The translations under genes were made by a program, and so were the position numbers. 64,000 bases of DNA from Bacteroidales bacterium (GTDB lineage: Bacteria; Bacteroidota; Bacteroidia; Bacteroidales; UBA932): NCBI GenBank assembly GCA_016286385.1, contig JAEESO010000006.1, positions 1 through 64,000 of the forward strand, written 5' to 3'. Shown here piece after piece: positions 32,181 to 41,004 of the stretch. The notes beneath the pieces were generated by a model that saw only the letters and a list, made by a program, of their open reading frames with translations, had not been told where the DNA came from and made no database searches. How positions within the stretch are numbered: the stretch's first letter is position 1; the number at the start of each line of letters is the position of its first letter.

Positions 32181-33986
32181 ATGCCAAGTTATCTGCAAAT
32201 AGAGAACATTTCCAAGAGTTACGGCCCCAAGGTGCTGTTCAAGGGAATTGACTTCAATATCAATGAGGGGGACAAGGTGGCTCTCATTGCCCCAAATGGC
32301 ACAGGAAAGACTTCTCTCCTCAGGATCCTTGCCGGAAAAGACTCCTCCGACAGCGGCGGAAAGGTTCTGTTCCTGAAGGACATCCGCATTGCTTTTCTGG
32401 AGCAGGATTACGCCTATGACCCCGGAAAATCCATCTTTGAGCAGATTATGGGAGACTCTCTGGAGTGGACGCGGGATCTGGACCAGGACCACCTTTGGCA
32501 GTATGAACTGAGGGTGAACCGCCTTCTGGACCAGTTTGGTCTCCAGGACAGGAACAAACTGATGAAGGACCTCTCAGGCGGAGAAATTAAACGCGTGGCG
32601 CTCACAAGGATGCTGGCGTCAGAGGCCGATTTCTACATAATGGACGAGCCCACCAACCACCTTGACATAGATGCCATAGAGTTTCTGGAGAGCCATCTGA
32701 AGCACTCCAGATGCACTCTTTTCATGGTCACCCATGACCGCTACTTCCTGGACAGGGTTTGCAACACCGTAATGGAAATGGACCGCGGCGGCATCTTCAT
32801 CTACCGCGGAGATTATATGAATTTCCTTGAGAAGAGGCAGGAAAGGATAGACAATTATAACGCGGAAACGGAGAAAGTACGTAACCTTTTCCGCCGTGAA
32901 CTGGAGTGGATGCACGCCAGTCCCTGCGCCCGTACCGGAAAGGCAAAATACCGCAAGCAGGCATTCTGGGACATCAAGGAAAGGGCCGAAGACACCTACG
33001 TCACAAAGAAAGTGGATATGTCCGAGACCCAGATCAAGGGCACCTACCTTGGCAACAAGGTCATAAACTGCCGTAACCTCAGTTTCTACTGGGATGGGAA
33101 ATGCTATCTGAAGAACTTTACGTACAATTTCCAGAGATATGAGCGCGTTGGGATAGTGGGGCGGAACGCCGCCGGAAAAACCACCTTTCTGAACCTAATC
33201 ACGGGCGGATGGAAGCCGGAGCTGGGAGGCCGGATGGAAGGCGTGGTGGACCTTGGGGAGTCTCTGAGGATTGGCTACTACCACCAGTCCGGAATGGAGT
33301 TCAAGCCAGGCCAGACGGTGCTTGAAACCGTGAACGACACCCATCTTCTGGGCCGGTTCCTCTTCACTCACGATATGCTGAATAACCCCGTGGAGAGGCT
33401 CTCCGGCGGCGAAAAACGGAGGCTCTACCTTCTTACAATCCTAATGAAGGAGCCAAACTTCCTCATACTGGACGAGCCCACCAATGACCTTGACATCATG
33501 ACCCTGGAAATACTGGAGGAATACCTTCAGGAGTTCAAAGGGTCACTTATAATAGTTTCCCACGACCGCCATTTCCTTGACCGCCTCGTGGACCACCTCT
33601 TCGTGTTCTGCGGAGACGGCGTGGTGAAGGATTTCGTGGGTAATTACACGGAGTATCGCACCTTCATAAAGGATTACGAGGCCGCTCAGAAAAAGATTGC
33701 CGGTCAAGCCGGCAATGACGCCCAAAAGCCAAAACAGAAAACTGTCATTCCCGGCACCGACCAGGAATCTTCCAAACCCCGAAAACTCTCCTGGAAGGAG
33801 CAGCAGGAACTGAAGGCCCTGGAAGAGCGCCTACCGGAACTGGAAGAGGAAAAGGCGGAACTTGAAGCCAAGCTTTCCTCTGGAACTTTATCGGCCCAGG
33901 AACTCCAGGAAGCATCACTCCGTTACGGCACCCTCAAAGATGAACTTGACGCTGCAGAGATGCGCTGGTTGGAACTCTCCCAGTAA
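32181..33986 (+). CDS. ABC-F family ATPase (ribosome-associated, Uup/EttA-type)
   Basis: 601 aa with two ABC domains and no membrane segments. First Walker A APNGTGKTS near residue 37-45, signature LSGGE near 131; linker with EWMHASPCARTGKAKYR (the ABC-F P-site interaction motif region); second Walker A GRNAAGKTT near 327 and LSGGEKRR near 407; C-terminal coiled coil EQQELKALEERLPELEEE. ABC-F proteins bind the ribosomal E site; Uup is the closest by its coiled-coil tail. Residues about 505-530 are encoded by two palindromic repeats in opposite orientation (33695-33719, 33744-33770). Start ATG 32181 follows its -7 box directly. Confidence 0.9.
   Translation: MPSYLQIENISKSYGPKVLFKGIDFNINEGDKVALIAPNGTGKTSLLRILAGKDSSDSGGKVLFLKDIRIAFLEQDYAYDPGKSIFEQIMGDSLEWTRDLDQDHLWQYELRVNRLLDQFGLQDRNKLMKDLSGGEIKRVALTRMLASEADFYIMDEPTNHLDIDAIEFLESHLKHSRCTLFMVTHDRYFLDRVCNTVMEMDRGGIFIYRGDYMNFLEKRQERIDNYNAETEKVRNLFRRELEWMHASPCARTGKAKYRKQAFWDIKERAEDTYVTKKVDMSETQIKGTYLGNKVINCRNLSFYWDGKCYLKNFTYNFQRYERVGIVGRNAAGKTTFLNLITGGWKPELGGRMEGVVDLGESLRIGYYHQSGMEFKPGQTVLETVNDTHLLGRFLFTHDMLNNPVERLSGGEKRRLYLLTILMKEPNFLILDEPTNDLDIMTLEILEEYLQEFKGSLIIVSHDRHFLDRLVDHLFVFCGDGVVKDFVGNYTEYRTFIKDYEAAQKKIAGQAGNDAQKPKQKTVIPGTDQESSKPRKLSWKEQQELKALEERLPELEEEKAELEAKLSSGTLSAQELQEASLRYGTLKDELDAAEMRWLELSQ
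33695..33770. repeat. Two opposed palindromic repeats in frame inside the ABC-F gene
   Basis: GATTGCCGGTCAAGCCGGCA followed by ATGAC (33695-33719, a reversed unit) and GTCATTCCCGGCACCGACCA then GGAATCT (33744-33770, a forward unit). They encode IAGQAGND and VIPGTDQES in the linker before the coiled coil. Confidence 0.6.
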
Positions 33987-33999
33987 ATCAGTATCTTTG
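33969..33999 (+). promoter_or_regulatory. Promoter of the ketosynthase cassette
   Basis: TTG 33969-33971, 20 bp, TATCTTTG 33992-33999. It lies across the 3' end of the ABC-F gene and leads to ATG 34025. Confidence 0.65.
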
Positions 34000-34024
34000 C
34001 ACCTCTTAATATATTGTTAGTATA

Positions 34025-35242
34025 ATGAATCGTGTAGTTATTACAGGTATGGGCATATGGTCCTGCCTTGGTACAACCTTAGAAGAAGTTAAAGAATCAC
34101 TATATAACGGTAAATCAGGCATAATCCTGGATCCTGTACGTAAGGAAATGGGGTTCCGCAGCGGCCTCACTTCGTTTGTCCCGGCCCCGGACCTGAAGAA
34201 GGAACTTCCCCGCGCACAGCGCGCTTATATGCCGGAACCGGCCCTGTACGCATACTGCGCCACACGTGACGCCCTGAAGATGGCTGGAATTGACCAGGAT
34301 TACCTGGACGCCAATGAGGTAGGTCTCCTTTACGGAAATGATTCCACCGCAGACGCCGTCTACAAGTCTGTCGCAAAGATAATTGAGAAGCACGACACAA
34401 TGCTCTGCGGGGCCGGCGCCATCTTCCAGAGCATGAATTCCACTGTTACCATGAACCTTGGCGTGATCTTCCATCTCAAGGGCATCAACCTCACCGTTTC
34501 TGGTGCCTGCGCCAGTGGTTCTCATGCTATCGGCCTTGGAGCTCTCCTTATCCAGAACGGCCTCCAGGACATGGTTGTCTGCGGCGGCGCGCAGGAAGTG
34601 AACATGGCTGCAACGGGGTCCTTTGATGGAATATCGGCCTTCTCTACCCGCGAAGACAATCCCGCGGCGGCGTGCCGTCCGTTTGACCGTGACCGTGACG
34701 GCCTTGTGCCCGGAGGCGGCGCTGCAACCGTGATCCTTGAAAGCTATGAGCACGCCGTTAAGCGCGGTGCTCCAATCATCGCTGAAGTCCTTGGATATGG
34801 CTTCAGCGCCAACGGAGACCATATTTCCTCCCCCAACGTTGACGGCCCGGCCCGTTCCCTTGAGATGGCAATCCGCCGCGCGGGAATCGGCCTTAAGGAG
34901 ATTGGCTACGTGAATGCACATGCAACTTCCACGCACGTGGGGGACGCCAACGAGGCCAAGGCCCTGTTCCGCGTCCTTGGTGAGAAGACCGTTCCCATCA
35001 CGTCCACAAAGAGCCAGACCGGCCACGAGATGTGGATGGCGGGGGCATCGGAGGTCATCTACTCCATTCTTATGATGAAAAACGACTTCATCGCCGGCAA
35101 CATCAACTTTGAGAATCCCGACGAAGATTCCTGCCACCTCTGGATACCCGGAGAGACCATCCCCGCTCACTTCGATACCTTCCTTTCCAATTCCTTCGGT
35201 TTTGGCGGAACCAACTCCACCCTTATCGTAAGGAATGTCTAA
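34025..35242 (+). CDS. Beta-ketoacyl-ACP synthase (FabF/KAS II type)
   Basis: 405 aa. Decarboxylating Claisen condensation of acyl chains on acyl carrier protein. The triad is intact: Cys in SGACASGSHAI near residue 162, His in NAHATSTHVGD near 299, His in SQTGHEMWMAGASE near 333. FabF-like glycine-rich end GFGGTNSTLI. Its partners are an FAD oxidoreductase and a FabG reductase in overlapping frames, which resembles aryl-polyene or flexirubin type clusters more than housekeeping fatty-acid synthesis, but chain-length factor, dehydratase and ACP genes are not present here. Confidence 0.88.
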   Translation: MNRVVITGMGIWSCLGTTLEEVKESLYNGKSGIILDPVRKEMGFRSGLTSFVPAPDLKKELPRAQRAYMPEPALYAYCATRDALKMAGIDQDYLDANEVGLLYGNDSTADAVYKSVAKIIEKHDTMLCGAGAIFQSMNSTVTMNLGVIFHLKGINLTVSGACASGSHAIGLGALLIQNGLQDMVVCGGAQEVNMAATGSFDGISAFSTREDNPAAACRPFDRDRDGLVPGGGAATVILESYEHAVKRGAPIIAEVLGYGFSANGDHISSPNVDGPARSLEMAIRRAGIGLKEIGYVNAHATSTHVGDANEAKALFRVLGEKTVPITSTKSQTGHEMWMAGASEVIYSILMMKNDFIAGNINFENPDEDSCHLWIPGETIPAHFDTFLSNSFGFGGTNSTLIVRNV

Positions 35243-36188
35243 GGACGTTATTATAGTAGGCGCCGGCCTTGGCGGGCTTCTCTGTGGAAGGATACTTTCA
35301 CGGAGGGGCTTTACCGTCACGGTGCTTGAGGCCGATTCTTTCCCCGGCGGCATCCTCCACGGCTTTGAGTGGGAGGGTGCAATGTGCGACAGAGGCTTCC
35401 ACTCAGTGGGCGGCCTTGCCCCGGGAGAACCGCTGGAAAAGATCATCCGTCCGCTGGGGCTCATGGACCTTCCGTGGTACAGGGCCGATTCCGATGAAGG
35501 CCTGGGCTTCCTGAGGCTGAACATGCGCTCTGACTTTGAGACAGAGCATATCCTGGGGCCGTTTAAGAAGAGTACATGGCGCCTTGAAGGCGGTGGGACA
35601 ACACTTTCCCTGGCCCTTGCCGAAGGCCTTGACATCCGATATGGCAAAAAGGTATCGGCCATTGAAAATCAGGTGGTTACATGTGAGGACGGCAGTTCTT
35701 TCAGGGCCGATTATGTGATCTCAGACCTCCATCCCGCAGTCACTATGGGGCTGGTCCGTGACCACGTGAGGCCGGCATATACTAAGCGTATTGCACGGCT
35801 CCAGAACGGCCCGGACATATTCTCCGTGCACTGCCTTATGGAGCCTGGGTGCGTGCCGTGGCAGAGCGGAGCCATTTTCCTTGACGGCTCCCTTATGATC
35901 CACTTCGACGAGCCCGGAACAAATGTCCTGGAACTGATGTGTTTTGGCCCGGGAAATCCTGAGGAGATGATTGAGCGTGCCGCAGTGCGGCTACCGGGGC
36001 TGAAGGTTCTCAAATACCACGCCCATCTCAACCAGGGATATGGCATCCAGAAGGCCTCCCACGCAGATTTTATCTCCGCTCAGACTCCTCTTCCATGGCT
36101 CTTCCTTACCGGCCAGAACCTGGGGCTCCACGGAATTTTGGGCACGGCTATATCGGCCCTCAATACTTGTAAAATGATTCAATTATGA
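35235..36188 (+). CDS. FAD/NAD(P)-dependent oxidoreductase (phytoene desaturase-like)
   Basis: 317 aa. N-terminal Rossmann motif VIIVGAGLGGLLCGRILSRRG and an ADSFPGGI continuation typical of the CrtI/amine-oxidase-like flavoproteins; the C-terminal FAD motif reads FLTGQNLGLHGILGTAISAL. It is shorter than phytoene desaturases (about 490-510). Related flavoproteins occur in aryl-polyene/flexirubin-type clusters of Bacteroidota; role inferred. Overlaps the ketosynthase gene by 8 bases and fabG by 4. Confidence 0.78.
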   Translation: MSKDVIIVGAGLGGLLCGRILSRRGFTVTVLEADSFPGGILHGFEWEGAMCDRGFHSVGGLAPGEPLEKIIRPLGLMDLPWYRADSDEGLGFLRLNMRSDFETEHILGPFKKSTWRLEGGGTTLSLALAEGLDIRYGKKVSAIENQVVTCEDGSSFRADYVISDLHPAVTMGLVRDHVRPAYTKRIARLQNGPDIFSVHCLMEPGCVPWQSGAIFLDGSLMIHFDEPGTNVLELMCFGPGNPEEMIERAAVRLPGLKVLKYHAHLNQGYGIQKASHADFISAQTPLPWLFLTGQNLGLHGILGTAISALNTCKMIQL

Positions 36189-36904
36189 AATATGCTTTAG
36201 TTACCGGCGGAAGCCGCGGAATTGGCCGCGCAATATGCGTCAAACTCCATCAGATGGGCTATGAGGTGCTCATCAACTACGTTTCCAACGATGCTGCGGC
36301 AAAGGAAACCCTTGGCCTCATCGAAGGCCACGGGGAACTCCTCCGCTTTGACGTATCGGATCCTGCGGCCGTTCAGGAGGCAATTTCCGGATGGCAGGCC
36401 GCACACCCCGGGGAATATATAGAGGTGCTTGTGAATAACGCCGGGGTTAGGAAGGACAACCTCCTAATCTGGCTGGAACCTGCCGAGTGGTCCAAGGTCA
36501 TTGACACCAACCTCAATTCCTGGTACTATGTCACCCGCGCGCTTCTTCAGCCAATGCTCCTCAAGAAGTTTGGCCGGATTATCAACGTGGCATCCCTCAG
36601 TGGCCTCAAGGGCCTTCCGGGGCAGACCAACTACTCTGCCGCAAAGGGCGGTATGATTGCCGCCACAAAGGCCCTGGCGCAGGAAGTGGCCCGTAAGAAA
36701 GTGACCGTGAACTGCGTGGCGCCGGGCTTCATCCGCACGGATATGGTGGAAGGCCTTGACGAGGCTGCACTCAAGAAGGACATCCCCGCAGCACGCTTTG
36801 GAGAGCCTGAGGAAGTTGCCGCCCTGGTTGGCTTCCTTGCATCCCCGGATGCCGGCTACATCAACGGAGAGACCATCTCCATCAACGGCGGGCTGTACAC
36901 TTAA
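36185..36904 (+). CDS. 3-oxoacyl-ACP reductase (FabG-type SDR)
   Basis: 239 aa. NADPH-dependent ketoreductase of the short-chain dehydrogenase family: cofactor loop TGGSRGIG at residues 7-14, NNAG, catalytic Ser in NVASLSG, and YSAAKGG (Tyr-Lys). C-terminal GFIRTDM and ING-GLYT are FabG-like. ATGA overlap with the flavoprotein gene. It probably reduces products of the upstream ketosynthase. Confidence 0.9.
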   Translation: MKYALVTGGSRGIGRAICVKLHQMGYEVLINYVSNDAAAKETLGLIEGHGELLRFDVSDPAAVQEAISGWQAAHPGEYIEVLVNNAGVRKDNLLIWLEPAEWSKVIDTNLNSWYYVTRALLQPMLLKKFGRIINVASLSGLKGLPGQTNYSAAKGGMIAATKALAQEVARKKVTVNCVAPGFIRTDMVEGLDEAALKKDIPAARFGEPEEVAALVGFLASPDAGYINGETISINGGLYT

Positions 36905-36923
36905 TCATTGCGGTTCCCCTTTA

Positions 36924-37130
36924 GCATCTCTTCAGGACCAAAATTACGGGTTTTAGGGCTTGGTGCCGTGCTGAAGCATCCGTTGAAGACCGGAATTACG
37001 GGTTTTAGGGCCTCATCACGTGCTGGAGCACCCGTTGAAGACCGGAATTACGGGTTTTCGGTCCTCATCGCGTGCTGGAGCATCTCTTCAGGACCGGAAT
37101 TACGTGATATAGGGCCTCATCAGATGCTAG
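36924..37130 (+). repeat. Array of four 52-bp repeats, left of the transposase gene
   Basis: Units start GCATC/GCACC at 36924, 36976, 37028 and 37080, exactly 52 bp apart, with core CCGGAATTACGGGTTTT and CCTCATCACGTGCTGGAGCA. Each unit has two small hairpin elements: GACCG...CGGTC (clearest in units 3) and TGCTggAGCA. No spacer sequence separates them. The last unit overlaps the final codons of the transposase gene. Confidence 0.88.
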
Positions 37131-38055
37131 GTTTTTTTCGTCGGCCGTAATCTTTTGAATTTAGGAACTGCTTTATGACGTATTCCTGAACGCCCAGGAC
37201 ACGGGCAAGATGATAAGGAGTTATATCGTAATGGGCATTCACCTTCACGGCAAGTTCTCCTTTTTGTTCTGTTGTTAGTTTTTCTATTGATAAACCGGGA
37301 TAATCCTCATTGAGTTGCCGAAGGATTATGTCTTTCGCCTCCTGAAAACTCCACGTGAGTGTTTCTCCAACCGATTTTGAGATCTTGACAACCGCTTCAT
37401 ATTCTTTCACAAGAGCCGCCATATAATCTTTTACGGTAGGAAACAGATCCAGGACCTTGTCTGTCCTTACAAAACTGGCAGGCAGTATGCCAAGTTGCGG
37501 ATGAATCTCCCAGTCTGACGGCAATTTGATCCTGGAACCAACAATTTTCTCAATATCCCTCACTTTCATATCTTTCACCTTGGTTCCGCGAATGAAATCG
37601 GCAAACTGGTTATATACAAGGTATCCGGTTCCCCATAAATGACCTACCGGGGTACATTCTCCTTTCTCATATTTGTTTCTGGCCAGATAAACTATAAGGT
37701 CTTTCAGGGCACTTCTGTTTTCAACGGGGACCAGTTTGAACCAATAACTGTCCGGAGGTACCACGTATCCATCTTCTTTGAGTCGCTTTCTGATACGTTC
37801 CATAATGAAAAAGAAAGAGTCAAGGCACTGCTCACCGGTACCGCATATCGCAATATGGATATGGTTGGGCATAAGTTCAAATGAAATGATCTTTACTCCG
37901 AATTTTAATGTAAGAAGGGCAATGGTGCACATTCCATAGGCAAACTGTTCAATAGTGTTGAACAAATTACCGCCGGACCAGCCGTCCGTGCAAAGATGAT
38001 AATAGCCGTTAGGGTAAGAGCGATACTCTAAGATTTGTTTTTGTCTTGAATCCAT
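37120..38055 (-). CDS. RAYT-like Y1 (IS200-type) transposase with C-terminal helix-turn-helix
   Basis: 311 aa. The first 160 residues are a Y1_Tnp/REP-associated tyrosine transposase domain: it opens YRSYPNGYYHLCTDGW, and the metal-binding pair is seen in FELMPNHIHIAI (HIH). A following helix RIRKRLKEDGY contains the most likely nucleophilic Tyr, but this assignment is uncertain. The C-terminal part (about 240-300) reads as a helix-turn-helix (YDITPYHLARVLGVQEYVIKQFL). It is flanked on both sides by 52-bp repeats and lacks IS ends or direct repeats, the arrangement of domesticated RAYTs that act on REP elements. The stop codon lies within the left array. Confidence 0.8.
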   Translation of the reverse strand: MDSRQKQILEYRSYPNGYYHLCTDGWSGGNLFNTIEQFAYGMCTIALLTLKFGVKIISFELMPNHIHIAICGTGEQCLDSFFFIMERIRKRLKEDGYVVPPDSYWFKLVPVENRSALKDLIVYLARNKYEKGECTPVGHLWGTGYLVYNQFADFIRGTKVKDMKVRDIEKIVGSRIKLPSDWEIHPQLGILPASFVRTDKVLDLFPTVKDYMAALVKEYEAVVKISKSVGETLTWSFQEAKDIILRQLNEDYPGLSIEKLTTEQKGELAVKVNAHYDITPYHLARVLGVQEYVIKQFLNSKDYGRRKKPSI

Positions 38056-38255
38056 AGCAAAATCTGTTTTATGTAAAAAAACTTGCTATGAATGCGCTCC
38101 GCTCCACAAATATCCAAATAATTATCCGTTTAAAAAAGTGTTAAACGTTTATTTTGCAAAAATTGCTTTTTACATATCTGTAGGCGCGTTTTTTAAAATG
38201 ATAAACACTCAAAAAATGCACATTTTTGATTCGTTTTTTGCATTTTTGGGGACCA

Positions 38256-38477
38256 GGTCACGCGCTGGAACACACACTCAGGACCGGAATTGTGGGTTTT
38301 AGGTCCTCATCACGTGCTGAAGCATCTCTCCAGGACCGGAATTACGGGTTTTAGGGCCTCATCACGTGCTGGAGCATCCGTTGAAGACCGGAATTGTGGT
38401 TTTCCGGTCCTCATCACGTGCTGGAGCATCCGTTGAAGACCGGAATTGCGTGATTTAGGGCCTCACCAGATGCTGGC
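38256..38477 (+). repeat. Array of four 52-bp repeats (plus partial), right of the transposase gene
   Basis: Units start at 38270, 38322, 38374 and 38426, again exactly 52 bp apart, and are in the same orientation as the left array; a partial unit starts at 38256. Some units carry a longer stem, GACCGG...CCGGTC (38387-38408). The stretch 38056-38255 between it and the transposase start is AT-rich, with several T-runs and no gene. Confidence 0.88.
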
Positions 38478-38508
38478 GGGGCTGAGACGTTGCGGCGCGG
38501 TGAAAAAA

Positions 38509-39708
38509 TTATATCTCCCGGTGATTGTAGGCCTTCAGGGCACCTCTTATTAGCATGAGGCTGCGCTGGAGGTCTTCTTTGCACAGGACATAGGCAAGGC
38601 GCACCTGGTTTCGGCCAAGGTCCGGGTTGCGGTAGAATCCGGCAGCGGGGGCCATCATCACGGTTTCGCCGTCCATGCGGAAGTCCGTGAGGCACCAGCG
38701 GCAGAAATCCTCGGCATCGGCCACAGGAAGGCTGGCTACGGTATAGAACGCGCCATGGGGCATGGGGGAGTACACTCCCGGAATGCTGTTGAGGCCCTTT
38801 ATGAAGAAATCTCTCCTGGACTTGTACTCATTGTAACTCTCACGGGAATACTCCTCAGTGCCTTCAATTGAGGCCTCGGCCACAATCTGGCCAAGGAGCG
38901 GCGGACTCAGGCGGGCCTGGCAGTATTTCATCACGGTGTCGTAAACCAGGCGGTTCTTGGTCACAATCATACCAATGCGGATACCGCACTCGGAGTACCT
39001 CTTACTCACGGAATCAATGAGGATGGCGTTTTCAGGAATGCCAAGGCTCATAACGCTCACGTAAGGCTCGTCCGTGTACACAAACTCACGGTAAACCTCG
39101 TCGGAAATAAGGTAGAGGTCATATTTGAGGACCAGCTCCTTGATCTTCTGGAGGTCTTCCGGGGAATAGACGGCGCCCGTAGGGTTGCCGGGGTTGCACA
39201 GCAGGATAGCGCGTGTCTTAGGCGTAATAACCTCTTCAAAAGCTTCCATGGGTGGCAGCTTGAAGCCGTCCTCAATATAGGAAGTGACGGTTTTCACCAC
39301 AATGCCGGCCGTGACCGCAAATGAGATGTAGTTGGCGTAGCCGGGCTCCACCATGATCATCTCATCGCCGGGGTTCATGCACGCAAGGAACGTGAGGAGA
39401 ATGCCCTCAGAGCCGCCCGCGGTGACAATGATGTTCTCCGGGGCGATGTCATTGATGCCAAACTTGGAATAGTATCCAACCAGTTTCTGCCTGAGGCCGA
39501 TAAACCCTTCGGAAGGACTGTACTCAAGGGTTTTGCGGTCAATATTTTTCAGGGCATCCAGGGCCTTCTGCGGGGTAGGAAGATCCGGCTGGCCGATATT
39601 GAGGTGGTACACTTTCACGCCCTGGCGCTTGGCTTCATTGGCCAGCGGGGCAAGTTTACGTATTGGGGACGACGGCATCTCAAGGCCGCGGCGTGATATC
39701 TTGGGCAT
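38509..39708 (-). CDS. PLP-dependent class I/II aminotransferase
   Basis: 399 aa. Fold type I aminotransferase: substrate-contact NIGQPDLPTP, TAGGSEG, CNPGNPTGAVY (Asn-Pro cofactor contact), and the Lys Schiff-base region DSVSKRYSECGIRIG. The final Arg that binds the alpha-carboxylate is in QVRLAYVL. Likely an aspartate/aromatic type enzyme; exact specificity unclear. It follows the ROK gene by 6 bp in the same direction. Confidence 0.88.
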   Translation of the reverse strand: MPKISRRGLEMPSSPIRKLAPLANEAKRQGVKVYHLNIGQPDLPTPQKALDALKNIDRKTLEYSPSEGFIGLRQKLVGYYSKFGINDIAPENIIVTAGGSEGILLTFLACMNPGDEMIMVEPGYANYISFAVTAGIVVKTVTSYIEDGFKLPPMEAFEEVITPKTRAILLCNPGNPTGAVYSPEDLQKIKELVLKYDLYLISDEVYREFVYTDEPYVSVMSLGIPENAILIDSVSKRYSECGIRIGMIVTKNRLVYDTVMKYCQARLSPPLLGQIVAEASIEGTEEYSRESYNEYKSRRDFFIKGLNSIPGVYSPMPHGAFYTVASLPVADAEDFCRWCLTDFRMDGETVMMAPAAGFYRNPDLGRNQVRLAYVLCKEDLQRSLMLIRGALKAYNHREI

Positions 39709-39714
39709 AGTAGT

Positions 39715-40917
39715 TTACAGGATTCCAAGCATACGGCTGCGGACAAGGAGGGCTGCTCCGGTTGGAGCGGCTTTCTGGCGCAGCTGGGTGAGTTTTATGG
39801 ATGTGTCTTTGTTTGCGATGTTAAGGACGTGGCGCTTGATGGCGGTGTGGATGGGGAGCATGAGGTAATCTCCTGCGGCAACAGCAACCTTTCCGCCAAT
39901 AACCACAAGTTCCGGATTGAAGATGTTGATTAGGCCCGCAAGGCCGCGGCCAAGGTTGAGGCCAAGTTTCTCCACAACTTCAATTGCAAGGCTGTCCTCG
40001 TTCTTGATGGCCTGGAAGATGTCGTTGAGGTTCACCTTGCCATCGGCCTTGAATTTGGCCGCAAGGGAAGATGCCCTTCCGCTCTGGAGTTTCTCTACCA
40101 TCTTCCTCACAAGGGCGCTTCCCGAGGCTCCGGTTTCCAGGCAGCCTACTTTACCGCACCGGCACATTATACCGTTATCCAGGAGAGGGAAGTGGCCGAA
40201 CTCTCCGCTGTACCCGGAGGTTCCGCAGTAGAGGCGTCCGCCAAGGATCATGCCCATACCAAGACCCCAACTTACGTTGACATACAGCATGTTTTTCTCT
40301 TTGAGGCCGCCGCCAAGATACTCTCCGTAGGTCATGGCGCGGGAGTCGTTCTCAAGCACCACATGAAGGTTAAGGTCTTCCTGGAGGATTTGGCTGATGG
40401 GGCGTTTGTCGTCAAAGGAATACAGGTTTGAATAGCCTGTGACGGGGTTTACGCGCCCCGGGATGCTTACTCCAAGGCCCATGAGTTTATTCCAGGGGAT
40501 GTCTGTTCCGCTCATGAAATCGCGGATGGATGCTGCCAGCCTGTGCACGGATTCTTCGTTGGCCTCAAGGCTCATGGGGATGTCGTCCTTGAAGACCTTC
40601 AGGCCGCCCTTGAAGTCCGTGATGGCCATACTGGCGTGGGTGTTTCGGATGTCAACGCCCATGAAATAGCCGGCCTCCGGATTTAGGCCATAGATGGAGG
40701 GACGTCTGCCGCCTGAAGTTCCAGACTTTCCCAGGTCTATCATGAAGCCCTCTTCCATAAGTTCACCTATGAGTTTGGTGGCGGTGGGCACAGATGCGCC
40801 TATAGCTTCACTTATGGCCGATATGCTATGTTCACCATGCTCTATGCACAGATAGAGTATTTGCTTTTTTAGAAGGGAGTTCTTTGTGTCTTTTTTCTCC
40901 AGGAACGTCTCTCTCAT
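39715..40917 (-). CDS. ROK-family transcriptional regulator
   Basis: 400 aa. N-terminal winged helix-turn-helix (about 18-70: ISAISEAIGASVPTATKLIGELMEEG), then the ROK sugar-kinase fold with GVDIRNTHASM (ATP/sugar motif) and the zinc site GIMCRCGKVGCLETGASG. ROK repressors such as NagC/Mlc/XylR respond to sugars or amino sugars. It is followed by an aminotransferase, not by a sugar operon, so its targets are not evident. A leftward TATCTTTG at 40947-40940 is its probable -7 box. Confidence 0.88.
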   Translation of the reverse strand: MRETFLEKKDTKNSLLKKQILYLCIEHGEHSISAISEAIGASVPTATKLIGELMEEGFMIDLGKSGTSGGRRPSIYGLNPEAGYFMGVDIRNTHASMAITDFKGGLKVFKDDIPMSLEANEESVHRLAASIRDFMSGTDIPWNKLMGLGVSIPGRVNPVTGYSNLYSFDDKRPISQILQEDLNLHVVLENDSRAMTYGEYLGGGLKEKNMLYVNVSWGLGMGMILGGRLYCGTSGYSGEFGHFPLLDNGIMCRCGKVGCLETGASGSALVRKMVEKLQSGRASSLAAKFKADGKVNLNDIFQAIKNEDSLAIEVVEKLGLNLGRGLAGLINIFNPELVVIGGKVAVAAGDYLMLPIHTAIKRHVLNIANKDTSIKLTQLRQKAAPTGAALLVRSRMLGIL

Positions 40918-40939
40918 GGCTAAAATTTTATTAACAACG

Positions 40940-40995
40940 CAAAGATAAGAAAAAATTTTTAAAAATAACGATTAGAGAAAAAATATGTATCTTTG
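40940..40995. promoter_or_regulatory. Divergent -7 boxes between the ROK gene and the HAMP/TrkH operon
   Basis: TATCTTTG leftward (40947-40940) for the ROK gene and TATCTTTG rightward (40988-40995) for the gene at 41005, which starts 9 bases later. TTG boxes are not at standard spacing for either. Confidence 0.5.
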
Positions 40996-41004
40996 TAACC
41001 TATT

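Noticed and set aside
34115..35662. Long minus-strand open frame opposite the ketosynthase and flavoprotein genes
   Set aside because: Crosses two well-supported genes and has no recognisable domain.
36924..38477. CRISPR array
   Set aside because: The repeats are contiguous 52-bp units with no unique spacers, and no cas gene is present; a transposase lies between the arrays.
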